Source: JAGLOK01 sp023139005
GTDB lineage: Bacteria; Bacillota; Clostridia; Christensenellales; UMGS416
Direction of reading: 5' to 3'
Length of the DNA: 15,229 bases
Assembly (NCBI GenBank): GCA_030637745.1
Contig: DAOWFX010000008.1
Location: 1-15,229 of the forward strand
Below are positions 1 to 6,486 of the stretch, piece after piece. The translations under genes were made by a program, and so were the position numbers. The stretch's first letter is position 1; each line of letters begins with the position of its first letter. A model generated the notes under the pieces. The model had not been told where the DNA came from. It worked only from the letters and a program-made list of their open reading frames with translations, and did no database searches.

Positions 1-165
1 ATCTTTTAATGTATTCGAAACGGTATAGGGATGTTCGTAAAAGTTGTTCATAGTATTAAATAGGTTACTTGTGGTATTTGAGCTATTCAGGGTTAATGCG
101 ATAACTGAAAGGAATATTACCAAAAACACAATTGCAATTTTGTAAAAAACTTTAATATTTTTCAT
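1..165 (-). CDS. N-terminus of a membrane sensor-type protein (partial)
   Basis: An open frame runs from an ATG at 165 leftwards off the window edge, giving 55 residues with no stop. It starts MKNIKVFYK, followed by one strongly hydrophobic segment (about residues 8-26), then a polar extracytoplasmic-looking stretch containing FYEHPYTVSNTLKD. A single N-terminal helix followed by a segment of the YEHPxTVSN kind is what I associate with the four-helix-bundle sensor region of methyl-accepting chemotaxis proteins and GGDEF/histidine-kinase receptors of Firmicutes. This is recall of a family pattern, not a search. A purine-rich AAAGGAT (minus strand, 177-183) lies 11-12 nt upstream of the ATG. 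The output domain lies outside the window, so the type of signalling protein cannot be decided. Confidence 0.55.
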   Translation of the reverse strand, partial: MKNIKVFYKIAIVFLVIFLSVIALTLNSSNTTSNLFNTMNNFYEHPYTVSNTLKD

Positions 166-189
166 AATCTCGTCATATCCTTTGTTAAC

Positions 190-206
190 CAATTGTCAGA
201 CAATTG
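190..206. promoter_or_regulatory. 17-bp perfect palindrome, possible operator
   Basis: CAATTGTC-A-GACAATTG is a perfect inverted repeat of 8 bp arms around one base, 25 bp upstream of the start of the minus-strand sensor gene. The core TTGTC-N-GACAA has the spacing of a dimeric repressor site; FadR/GntR-type sites have a similar form. It is too compact for a useful RNA hairpin. The regulator is unknown. Confidence 0.4.
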
Positions 207-485
207 CAAATAAATATACGCATAAAAAACAAGTTAATTTATCAATATATTATCAGGTGGTGCAATATAGGAGTGTATTCTGTTTGCAACATACCTTAAG
301 AATTTAGAAAACTACCTTTATATTGTAGCACTTTGATTGTCATACTACCAGTATTTAGAGAAATAGTTAATATATATTAGTATAATAATATTAATGCGTT
401 TTTTGATGCCTCACTGGAATATGGTGAATACTAGATACTCTTATTAGAAGATAGCAACATCAGAAGACCTATGATTTGAAGATAG
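207..485. other. AT-rich intergenic stretch, no gene seen
   Basis: Between the divergent minus-strand sensor gene and the promoter at 486 I see no open frame with a ribosome binding site, no RNA gene and no repeat shared with other parts of the window. A clear promoter for the leftward gene was not found; TATATT near 219-224 (minus strand) could be a -10 element, but no good -35 is spaced correctly. Confidence 0.4.
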
Positions 486-514
486 TTGATTAATATCTAA
501 ACATGCAGTATAAT
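486..514 (+). promoter_or_regulatory. Sigma-A promoter for the GNAT-YoaP gene
   Basis: TTGATT (486-491), a 17-nt spacer, and TATAAT (509-514) form a near-consensus vegetative promoter. Transcription would start near 521, giving a leader of roughly 108 nt before the ATG at 629. No terminator or known riboswitch is evident in that leader. Confidence 0.6.
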
Positions 515-628
515 GTTCTCATATTACAAACACCAATGCTACTGCATAGTACTTGCAATGTCAAATAATAACCCGAGTCAACATCCTTAATCAAATAAAA
601 AAATTCATCAAAAGGAGCAGTGTATATT

Positions 629-1414
629 ATGAAAGTGAGAGACCTTACACCCGAAGATAAAGGACTTTACTGCGTATGCCTAGAAGAATGGTCTGATGAA
701 ATGGTAGAGGCAGGCGATCACAAATCCAAATGGTACGATCAAATGAAGGACAAGGGACTACGCGTCAAGCTGGTTGAAGACGACAATGGTGTAGTCTCCG
801 GCATGATTCAATATCTACCAATTAGCTACGCATTTGTACAAGGTCAGGATTTGTACGTCATTTTGTGTATCTGGGTACACGGTCACAAGCAAGGCAGAGG
901 GGATTGCAGAAAGCAAGGCATGGGAAAAGCGTTGCTCAAGGCAGCAGAAGAAGACGTTCGTGCATTAGGAGCCAAGGGTCTGGTTGCATGGGGTCTGGTG
1001 ATACCTGTATTCATACGCGCTGCATGGTATAAAAAGCAAGGCTATCAAATGATTGATAAAAACGGAGTTCAAGCATTGTTGTGGAAGCCATTCACCGACG
1101 ATGCACAAAAGCCCACACTCATTCGTCCTATCAAGAAACCAGAGAAGATTATAGGTCAAGTCACCGTTACATCTTTCATCAACGGCTGGTGTCCTGCAAC
1201 AAACATTGGATACGAGAGAGCCAAAAGAGCGTGCGCAAACTTTGGCGATCAAGTGGTCTTTAGGAAATACGATACCTCCGATCGAGAAGTCTACATGCAG
1301 TGGGGCATTATGGATGCATTGTTTGTGGACGACAAGGAAATCAACCTTGGCCCACCCCCATCATATGAAAAGATATTCAAAGCCATCAAAAAGAAAGCAA
1401 AGAAGATAAAGTAG
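629..1414 (+). CDS. GNAT N-acetyltransferase with C-terminal YoaP/thioredoxin-like domain
   Basis: Predicted cytoplasmic 261-residue enzyme that would transfer an acetyl group from acetyl-CoA to an unknown amine substrate. Residues about 1-155 form a GNAT domain: the acetyl-CoA-binding loop is the QGMGKALLKAAEED segment near 96-109, followed by LGAKGLVAWGL (113-123) and a terminal YKKQGY (134-139). Residues about 175-255 look like a thioredoxin-fold module of the YoaP type: a beta strand VTVTSFINGWCPA (178-190) with one cysteine (C188) where thioredoxins have CxxC, then a strand VVFRKYDT and the LFVDDKEINLGPPPSYE segment. The start is the ATG at 629: AAAGGAG (611-617) lies 11 nt upstream, while a GTG at 620 would sit 2 nt from that site. 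It is a single-gene unit between its own promoter and the pepF promoter. GNAT membership is firm; the substrate is unknown. Confidence 0.85.
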   Translation: MKVRDLTPEDKGLYCVCLEEWSDEMVEAGDHKSKWYDQMKDKGLRVKLVEDDNGVVSGMIQYLPISYAFVQGQDLYVILCIWVHGHKQGRGDCRKQGMGKALLKAAEEDVRALGAKGLVAWGLVIPVFIRAAWYKKQGYQMIDKNGVQALLWKPFTDDAQKPTLIRPIKKPEKIIGQVTVTSFINGWCPATNIGYERAKRACANFGDQVVFRKYDTSDREVYMQWGIMDALFVDDKEINLGPPPSYEKIFKAIKKKAKKIK

Positions 1415-1454
1415 CATATTTATAGTGGTTAATAAATTTATTTTCACGTTTGTT

Positions 1455-1483
1455 TTGACAACCCATTTTCTAAGCTGTATCAT
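1455..1483 (+). promoter_or_regulatory. Sigma-A promoter of pepF
   Basis: TTGACA (1455-1460), a 17-nt spacer and TATCAT (1478-1483) match the vegetative consensus, with a full -35. Predicted start near 1490, leaving a short leader of about 24 nt with AGGAGG at 1503-1508. This separates pepF from the upstream acetyltransferase. Confidence 0.75.
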
Positions 1484-1513
1484 GAATGTATCACACAACA
1501 ACAGGAGGATTAT

Positions 1514-3313
1514 ATGACAGACAAAATGAGATGGGATTTATCCCAACTATACACATCATTCACATCAAAAGAATTTACAAATGATAAAGAACTAGTTGAA
1601 AAGATGTTACTTGAATCAAATGTCTGGGCAGACAACAATCTAACATCCGCAGAGGATGCAAAGGAAAAGCTTGAGAAAATAATCAAAGTTTCTCAGGATC
1701 TATATTCTATCATGACAAAGCTTTTTGCTTTTACAAGTTTGACGCTTGCAACCAATGCACAAGACGAAGAAGCACTATCCATGATGTCTCGCCTTGAAAA
1801 GATAGATATTAGCTCTGAGGATTTAGCAAAGAAAATAACGCGCTTCATCGGAAAAGTACAGCACTTAGATAAAGTCGTTGCATCATCAAAATTATTGAGC
1901 GAGCATGCATTTTATATCAATGAGCATAAACAAGAAGCCTCTCATTTATTAGCAGAAGAAGTGGAGCCGGTCATATCAAAGCTATCGGTTACAGGCGCAA
2001 AAGCATGGACAAACATGCGCAACATGATGGACGGTGTTCATGAAGTTGAAATAGAGCAAGACGGCGTGATGAAAAGCCTTCCTTTGCCCATCGTTCGCAA
2101 CATGGCATATAGCCCCGATGGTGATGTTCGCAAAAAAGCGTATGAAGCAGAGCTTGAATCATACAAGAATGTTGAAGTACCGATGTCACACGCACTCAAC
2201 GCAATTAAAGGCGAAGCAAACACCATGTGCGAGCTTCGAGGATATGAAAATCTTGAAGCCAAGACATTGGAAGATTCCCGCATGGACAAAGAAACACTAG
2301 ACGCGATGCTTAGTGCGATGGTGGACTTTATGCCTGAATTCAGACGCTACCTAAAAGCCAAAGCAAAGGCATTGGGACACACAGGTTCTCTACCTTTTTA
2401 TGATTTGTTTGCGCCGATGGGTGGAGATTCTACGAAGAATTACACATACGAGCAAGCACACAGTTATTTGGTTGAAGTTTTTGCAAAGTTTTCACCCGAG
2501 ATGTCTGCATTCATTGACAATGCATTCAAAGATAGCTGGATAGACTCAGAGTCCCGTGCAGGCAAAGGTGGAGGCGCATTTTGTGCCAACCTATTTCCGA
2601 TAAAGCAAAGCCGTGTGCTATCAAACTTTGACGGAAGCTTTTCTCAAGTATCAACTCTTGCACACGAACTCGGTCATGCATGGCATGGACATTGCTTGAG
2701 AGATAAATCCATTTTGAATACATCATATCCCATGCCATTGGCAGAAACTGCATCCATATTCAACGAATGTTTCCTTGCAGATATTGCAAAGCAAACAGCG
2801 ACAGATGAGGAGCGATTTGCACTTCTGGAGTCAGAGCTCATGGAAGCAACACAAGTCATCGTTGATATTTATTCAAGGTATCTTTTTGAAACAGAGGTTG
2901 TCAACACACGCCTTGAGCGTAGCATGAACATCCAAGAGTTCAAAGATGCGATGATCTGCGCACAGAAGGCAACCTATGGCGATGGACTCGATGAAGAATT
3001 CTTGCACCCCTACATGTGGGCATGCAAAACGCACTACTACGAGAGAGACCGCGCATTCTACAACTGGCCTTATGCATTTGGACTTCTTTTCGGCAAAGGT
3101 GTTTTTGCAGAATATAGAAAAGTGGGCGATTCTTTCGTAGAAGACTACAAAGCGTTGCTCGCAGCAACGGGATCTGCCAACGCACTAGACGTTGCAAAGA
3201 GAATGAATATTGATTTGCATGATAAGGCGTTTTGGAATCAGTCGTTGACTGAGATAAAACACGACATCGACGAATTCTGCATACTTGTAGAACGACGATT
3301 CAAAACAGTGTAA
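1514..3313 (+). CDS. pepF: Oligoendopeptidase F, M3 family zinc metallopeptidase
   Basis: A 599-residue protein, the usual length for the PepF branch of peptidase family M3. These cytoplasmic metalloenzymes hydrolyse short peptides (typically 7-17 residues) and take part in peptide turnover. The zinc site is visible: H384-E385-L386-G387-H388 is the HExxH motif, with E385 the catalytic base. The third ligand is most likely E411 in LAETASIFNE (409-418), 23 residues after the second histidine. The helical N-terminal domain (about 1-200) precedes the catalytic M3 domain (about 200-585), which also holds the typical GKGGGAFC (350-357) and HPYMWACKTHYYERDRAFYNWPYAFG segments, the latter substrate-binding in this family. 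There is no signal peptide. ATG 1514 follows AGGAGG with 5-nt spacing and the promoter at 1455. It looks monocistronic; the repeat element with an intrinsic terminator follows. Confidence 0.95.
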   Translation: MTDKMRWDLSQLYTSFTSKEFTNDKELVEKMLLESNVWADNNLTSAEDAKEKLEKIIKVSQDLYSIMTKLFAFTSLTLATNAQDEEALSMMSRLEKIDISSEDLAKKITRFIGKVQHLDKVVASSKLLSEHAFYINEHKQEASHLLAEEVEPVISKLSVTGAKAWTNMRNMMDGVHEVEIEQDGVMKSLPLPIVRNMAYSPDGDVRKKAYEAELESYKNVEVPMSHALNAIKGEANTMCELRGYENLEAKTLEDSRMDKETLDAMLSAMVDFMPEFRRYLKAKAKALGHTGSLPFYDLFAPMGGDSTKNYTYEQAHSYLVEVFAKFSPEMSAFIDNAFKDSWIDSESRAGKGGGAFCANLFPIKQSRVLSNFDGSFSQVSTLAHELGHAWHGHCLRDKSILNTSYPMPLAETASIFNECFLADIAKQTATDEERFALLESELMEATQVIVDIYSRYLFETEVVNTRLERSMNIQEFKDAMICAQKATYGDGLDEEFLHPYMWACKTHYYERDRAFYNWPYAFGLLFGKGVFAEYRKVGDSFVEDYKALLAATGSANALDVAKRMNIDLHDKAFWNQSLTEIKHDIDEFCILVERRFKTV

Positions 3314-3340
3314 TTACGCCGCGGTATTCATAAAGTGAAT

Positions 3341-3474
3341 TCGATTGCGTATGCTGGGATACGCGCACTCATTCACTTATAAATCCCACGACGTCTTACA
3401 ACATTTTTGAACCGTCTGGTGTAGAATAAAATAAAATAACAATTAGAAAGCAGAGTAATATCTGCTTTCTCTTT
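3341..3474 (+). repeat. Intergenic hairpin/box/terminator element, copy 1
   Basis: This stretch downstream of pepF shares its order of parts with 6487-6644. It has TCGAT (3341), a hairpin GCGTAT-gctggg-ATACGC (3347-3364), the 19-nt box GTCTTACAACATTTTTGAA (3393-3411), then a terminator stem starting at 3445, with 33 nt between box and stem as in copy 2. Upstream of TCGAT the similarity fades but can be followed to about 3324. It may act as a 3' UTR element or encode a small RNA; neither is shown. Confidence 0.65.
3445..3474 (+). terminator. Intrinsic terminator after pepF
   Basis: AGAAAGCAGA (3445-3454), loop GTAATA, TCTGCTTTCT (3461-3470): a perfect 10-bp stem followed by a short pyrimidine tract CTTT. 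The stem is A/T-rich and the U tract short, so termination may be partial. Confidence 0.6.
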
Positions 3475-3496
3475 ATGTAAGGAAATGGTATAATGT
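3464..3496 (+). promoter_or_regulatory. Extended -10 promoter module, copy 1
   Basis: TATAAT (3489-3494) is preceded by TGG (3486-3488), an extended -10; the -35 is poor. The 33 nt from 3464 to 3496 match 5654-5686 at 30 positions. The module overlaps the 3' arm of the pepF terminator. It would drive the membrane protein and NUDIX genes, with a start near 3501 and AAGGAAG just before the ATG. Confidence 0.6.
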
Positions 3497-3522
3497 GAAA
3501 AATATCATTTAAGGAAGAATAC

Positions 3523-4020
3523 ATGATTACAATAATTCAAAGACAGAAATATTTTAATATTATTGGATATGTTTTTTTTATTGGGGTTTTTCTCTATACT
3601 ATTATAGCGATTACGGCAAAAATCGAGTATTGGTATTTATTAATCCTTGCAGGTGGATATGCACTTGCAAGTATTGGCTCGGGAATAATGATTGTAGGAA
3701 GATTTATCATTAACAGGAAAATAACATTATTAACTGTTAGCAGTATTGTCTTATTCCCAATTACGTGGGTTATCACGTGCTTAATTGGAATATTTTCATT
3801 GATACCATACTTTATTTACAATTTCAAAGTGCTAAAGAAAATGAAAACAGCTGAAACCATTTATGAGATAAATGAATATATAGCAAAAGCCAGAATATTA
3901 GTTTGGATAGGGAGTGCCTTTCTTGTGCTTGTTTTTTTTAGTTGGCCCATTATATTTGGAATGCAAAGTGACGCGGATGAAATATCCGCTTTCGACTTAA
4001 ATGAAGGAAATTACATATGA
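3523..4020 (+). CDS. Small polytopic membrane protein, function unknown
   Basis: A 165-residue protein that I do not recognise. Hydrophobic segments at about 11-31, 37-57, 68-99 (long enough for one or two passes) and 124-146 suggest four or five transmembrane helices. A basic cytoplasmic loop (NFKVLKKMKTAETIYEINEYIAKAR, about 100-124) lies before the last helix, and an acidic tail (SDADEISAFDLNEGNYI) follows it. No enzymatic motif is visible. AAGGAAG (about 3510-3516) precedes ATG 3523. The stop codon overlaps the start of the NUDIX gene (ATGA at 4017-4020), so the two are translationally coupled and probably co-regulated from the promoter at 3489. Its link to the NUDIX enzyme is inferred only from this overlap. 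Confidence 0.7.
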   Translation: MITIIQRQKYFNIIGYVFFIGVFLYTIIAITAKIEYWYLLILAGGYALASIGSGIMIVGRFIINRKITLLTVSSIVLFPITWVITCLIGIFSLIPYFIYNFKVLKKMKTAETIYEINEYIAKARILVWIGSAFLVLVFFSWPIIFGMQSDADEISAFDLNEGNYI

Positions 4021-4529
4021 ATATAAGAAACATGACAGCGCTATACATAATACATGAGAACAAGATATTGCTTATGTACAAGCAGAAATCAAGAGCATTC
4101 AAAAATCCTTTATGGGTTAGTGTGGGTGGACATTTTGAAGAGATTGACAATGGTAATCCATTAGAATGTATGAAAAGAGAAATGTTTGAGGAAATCAATA
4201 TTACAATGGATGATCTGCAAGAATTCAAACTGCGATATATCACACTAAGAAAGGCAAAAGATGAACTGCGCAATCAATATATTTATATAGCAAAGCTAAA
4301 AGAGGGTGTGAAAGTACCGAACACAACAGACGAAGGTATTTTAAAGTGGATAGACATAGAAGATTTGTTTAATAGAACTATGTCTGTAACGAACACTGCG
4401 CTTTTAAAGCATTATTTTGATATTGGTATAAAAACTAAGTATATATACGGTGGTATGGTCACACAAACTGATAGCGATCCATATGTTGAGTTTACAGAGC
4501 TTAGAGAGTTTGACACGATATATAAATAA
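4017..4529 (+). CDS. NUDIX hydrolase
   Basis: A 170-residue soluble protein of the MutT/NUDIX superfamily, which hydrolyses nucleoside diphosphates linked to another moiety, using Mg2+ bound by the Nudix helix. The start is MTALYIIHENKILLMYKQ, typical of the first strands. The Nudix box runs from GGHFEEID (37-44) to R54-E55-M-F-E58-E59, so the catalytic REUxEE core is intact. The spacing from the conserved glycine to RE is about two residues longer than the classic GX5EX7RE pattern because of the insert DNGN. The ILKWIDIEDL segment near 103-112 is the usual post-box strand/helix. The substrate cannot be read from sequence; 8-oxo-dGTP, capped RNA or a nucleotide sugar are all possible. It overlaps the upstream membrane protein by 4 nt, and no terminator separates them. 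Confidence 0.85.
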   Translation: MNIRNMTALYIIHENKILLMYKQKSRAFKNPLWVSVGGHFEEIDNGNPLECMKREMFEEINITMDDLQEFKLRYITLRKAKDELRNQYIYIAKLKEGVKVPNTTDEGILKWIDIEDLFNRTMSVTNTALLKHYFDIGIKTKYIYGGMVTQTDSDPYVEFTELREFDTIYK

Positions 4530-4550
4530 CCTCACCTATGTTCACATTTT

Positions 4551-4569
4551 CCTCCCCTGCAAGGGGAGG
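4551..4569. repeat. GC-rich palindromic repeat R1
   Basis: CCTCCCCT-gca-AGGGGAGG is a perfect 8-bp stem with a 3-nt loop, 22 nt after the NUDIX stop, preceded by TTTT. It belongs to the same palindrome family as those at 4658, 5351, 5480 and 5591. It could also serve as a weak terminator, but no U tract follows on the plus strand. Confidence 0.6.
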
Positions 4570-4657
4570 TGCACTTAGCTATGTACTTCTTTCAAGCTTT
4601 GGTATTGTTACACAATCATTATTAAGTTCTATATTCAGTACTCTTTTTTTCTGCTTG

Positions 4658-4703
4658 TCCCCCTTGTTAAAGGGGGAAGGGAGCGGAGCGGAAAGGGGGA
4701 TTT
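4658..4703. repeat. GC-rich palindromic repeat R2 with purine tail
   Basis: TCCCCCTT-gtta-AAGGGGGA (4658-4677), then the tail AGGGAGCGGAGCGGAAAGGGGGATTT to about 4703. The palindrome-plus-purine-tail layout matches the element at 5480-5528, with C5/G5 runs in place of C4/G4. No coding frame here has a ribosome binding site. Confidence 0.6.
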
Positions 4704-4744
4704 TGTGAACTTGGTGCCAAACGCTCCTAAAATGCGCTATTTCA

Positions 4745-4781
4745 GTGCGATATCCATATACTGATGTCGGTCACGTATGTT
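4745..4781 (+). repeat. Hairpin/box/terminator element, partial copy 3
   Basis: The 37 nt from GTGCGATATCC to TCACGTATGTT match 6487-6523 at 31 positions. Only the 5' part is present: the 19-nt box and the terminator are absent before the stop of the minus-strand GNAT gene at 4804. The TATG-tt-CATA hairpin here is shorter than in the other copies. Confidence 0.6.
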
Positions 4782-4803
4782 CATAAACTATAATTAAAAT
4801 TCC

Positions 4804-5247
4804 CTAAAATTGCTTTTTGAGATAGACCATATCAACAAGTTGTTTACCACACTCATAAATTGGTTTGTCATAATTATCTACAATAAAGTTTTTTATTCTA
4901 TGAGATGGCTTAAAGCCACATTTTTCATAGAATGATAAAGTTTTGGGGCTATCACCTGTTCCAACATACATGGTTTTACATCTATCTTGATAATGCTTAA
5001 ATAAATATTCTATTAGTTTACTACCATAACCCTGTCCTTGATATGATTCATATGTAGCAATGTTTTTAAGCTCATAGATGCCCGCTTCTTCTTGTGTTAC
5101 AACACAAACGCTCTTCAAATCATTATCGTATAAAGCAAACAATTCTCCTCTATCTAAATACTTATCTATCATATTCTCTTGCTCATCTGCAAGTAGTAAT
5201 AAATCCAGATACTTTTTTTTATCTTCTAAAATAAGTTCAATTTTCAA
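4804..5247 (-). CDS. GNAT N-acetyltransferase, YvbK-like
   Basis: A 147-residue single-domain GNAT enzyme, expected to acetylate a small molecule or protein amine with acetyl-CoA. Visible motifs are the acetyl-CoA loop YQGQGYGSKLIEYL (about 69-82, Q/RxxGxG type), the strand YELKNIATYE before it, GTGDSPKTLSFYEKCGF (about 96-112), and the C-terminal YDKPIYECGKQLVDMVYL, which resembles Bacillus YvbK-type acetyltransferases. The start is a TTG at 5247. An in-frame TAA lies immediately upstream, and AGGAG (minus strand, 5257-5261) stands 9 nt away, so no earlier start is possible. It is the only minus-strand gene in the 3.3-6.5 kb mosaic, flanked by palindromic repeats on both sides, which suggests independent acquisition. 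The family is clear; the substrate is unknown. Confidence 0.85.
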   Translation of the reverse strand: MKIELILEDKKKYLDLLLLADEQENMIDKYLDRGELFALYDNDLKSVCVVTQEEAGIYELKNIATYESYQGQGYGSKLIEYLFKHYQDRCKTMYVGTGDSPKTLSFYEKCGFKPSHRIKNFIVDNYDKPIYECGKQLVDMVYLKKQF

Positions 5248-5350
5248 TTATACTGTCTCCTAATGTTGTAATTGGTTCAGACGGAAAGCTTAGTAGTTTT
5301 AGCTTTTACCTTTAAATAATACCTTAATGGGGATATTGGCGCAAATATTT

Positions 5351-5376
5351 CACCTCCCCTCGTGAGAGAGAGCACG
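5351..5376. repeat. GC-rich palindromic repeat R3, degenerate
   Basis: CACCTCCCCTCGTGAGAGAGAG carries the left arm (ACCTCCCCT) of the family but its right arm is decayed, so only a weak hairpin is possible. It lies upstream of the TTG-started GNAT gene, in the opposite orientation to transcription of that gene. Confidence 0.4.
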
Positions 5377-5409
5377 TTTTGAATAAGTAAAAATATTAGG
5401 CTAGCTTTT

Positions 5410-5456
5410 GAAAAAATATTTCCTACTAGGATGAAACTAGAATAAAAATATTTTTC
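5410..5456. repeat. AT-rich inverted repeat
   Basis: GAAAAAATATTT (5410-5421) and AAATATTTTTC (5446-5456) pair with one bulged base, and CTAG near 5426 can pair with CTAG near 5437. This is a low-complexity hairpin between R3 and R4. Its role is unknown and it may be chance in AT-rich DNA. Confidence 0.3.
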
Positions 5457-5479
5457 TACTTTGATGGAATTTACGTTAT

Positions 5480-5528
5480 CTCCCCTAATGAGGGGAGGGT
5501 GGACCATGAGCAAAGCGAATGGTGGAGG
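5480..5528. repeat. GC-rich palindromic repeat R4 with purine tail
   Basis: CTCCCCT-aatg-AGGGGAG (5480-5497) is followed by GGTGGACCATGAGCAAAGCG and AATGGTGGAGGGG. The AGC(A)AAGCG...GGAGGGG tail parallels AGCGGAGCGG...AGGGGG in R2. The short frame that crosses it (5499-5717) has no ribosome binding site and runs through repeats and a promoter, so it is not a gene. Confidence 0.6.
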
Positions 5529-5590
5529 GGTTATTATCAGCACCAAGTCGTAGTTACTAATAAATCTAAAAAATTGAATGTAGTACTCAG

Positions 5591-5625
5591 TATTCGCACC
5601 TCCCCTTATAGGGGAGGTGCGAATA
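5591..5625. repeat. 35-nt perfect hairpin, palindromic repeat R5
   Basis: TATTCGCACCTCCCCT, loop TAT, AGGGGAGGTGCGAATA: a perfect 16-bp stem with a 3-nt loop, the best preserved member of the palindrome family. It lies 29 nt upstream of the duplicated promoter module of the methyltransferase gene. Confidence 0.75.
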
Positions 5626-5653
5626 AAATGAGCATAGATGGGGTTCTTACTTC

Positions 5654-5686
5654 GCTTTCTTTATATGTAAGGAAATGGTACAATGT
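5654..5686 (+). promoter_or_regulatory. Extended -10 promoter module, copy 2
   Basis: TACAAT (5679-5684) with TGG just upstream, inside a 33-nt block that differs from 3464-3496 at three positions, one of them in the -10 itself (TATAAT versus TACAAT). Predicted to drive the methyltransferase gene, with a start near 5691. Confidence 0.6.
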
Positions 5687-5713
5687 AAAAGCATTTCGAG
5701 TACGGAGGTACAA

Positions 5714-6481
5714 ATGATAGAAAAAGATAAAAAGAATATTCTATATAATAAGAGATTTCCTCGTTCAAATAACTATTCAGCAGATTGGGTTATAAACAAA
5801 TCAATGGGACCGAACGCTTTATGGCTAACAGAATGGCTATGCGAAGAAATGAATCTAAAGCCTAACATGAAGGTTCTTGATTTAGGTAGCGGAAGAGCCA
5901 TTAGCAGTATCTTTATAGCGAAAGAATTTGGAGTTAAAGTTTGGTCTTATGACCTATGGATGAATCCAAATGAAAACTGGGAAATGGTTAAAGAACGTGA
6001 ATTGGAAGATTCGATTTTCCCTATTCAAGGAGACGCAAGGCAGCTACCATTTGCAGAAGGTTTTTTTGATGCGATTATTTGTGTTGATTCATATATTTAC
6101 TTTGGAACGGATGATTTATACTTAGACTATATTCAAAAATATCTTGCGCCAAAAGGAGAAATAGGCATTGTTGTTCCTGGCCTTGCAAAAGAATTTGATG
6201 ATGATGTACCTGAACATCTAAATGATTTCTGGGGACAGGACTGCTGGACTTGGCACACTGTCGATTGGTGGCAACATCTATGGACAAGAACAGGACTGGT
6301 TGACATCATAAAAGCTGATCTATTAGAAGATGGCTGTCAACATTATTTGCAATGGAAACAAGCAAGAAAAAGTGCAGGTAAAGATCCTTGGCCTAAAGAT
6401 ATTGCAGTATTAAAAGAAGATCAAGGAGAATTTATTTGCTTTATTAGACAGATTGCTGAAATACGTTCCAAAAATGCATAA
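5714..6481 (+). CDS. Class I SAM-dependent methyltransferase
   Basis: A 255-residue cytoplasmic enzyme with a Rossmann-like SAM-binding fold, acceptor unknown. Motif I is VLDLGSGRA (54-62), the acidic end of strand 2 is D80 in WSYDLW, the post-motif GDARQLPF (107-114) lines the adenine pocket, and motif IV-like DAIICVDSYIYF (119-130) follows. LAPKGEIGIVVPG (145-157) is the usual strand 5 region. The C-terminal third is rich in tryptophan (FWGQDCWTWHTVDWWQHLW, 172-190) and probably forms the acceptor pocket. It looks like a small-molecule methyltransferase of the UbiE/COQ5-like group. The start ATG 5714 has GGAGG (5704-5708) 5 nt upstream; an in-frame ATG at 5675 overlaps the promoter and was rejected. 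It is monocistronic, followed by the repeat-associated terminator at 6610. Confidence 0.85.
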   Translation: MIEKDKKNILYNKRFPRSNNYSADWVINKSMGPNALWLTEWLCEEMNLKPNMKVLDLGSGRAISSIFIAKEFGVKVWSYDLWMNPNENWEMVKERELEDSIFPIQGDARQLPFAEGFFDAIICVDSYIYFGTDDLYLDYIQKYLAPKGEIGIVVPGLAKEFDDDVPEHLNDFWGQDCWTWHTVDWWQHLWTRTGLVDIIKADLLEDGCQHYLQWKQARKSAGKDPWPKDIAVLKEDQGEFICFIRQIAEIRSKNA

Positions 6482-6486
6482 TTTCT

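Noticed and set aside
620..628. GTG start three codons before the acetyltransferase ATG
   Set aside because: It would lie 2 nt from the AAAGGAG site; the ATG at 629 has workable spacing.
4551..5625. CRISPR array
   Set aside because: The repeats are palindromes of different length at irregular distances of about 90-650 nt, without equal spacers or cas genes.
5499..5717. 72-residue frame overlapping the methyltransferase start
   Set aside because: It runs through the palindromic repeats R4 and R5 and through the promoter, and has no ribosome binding site.
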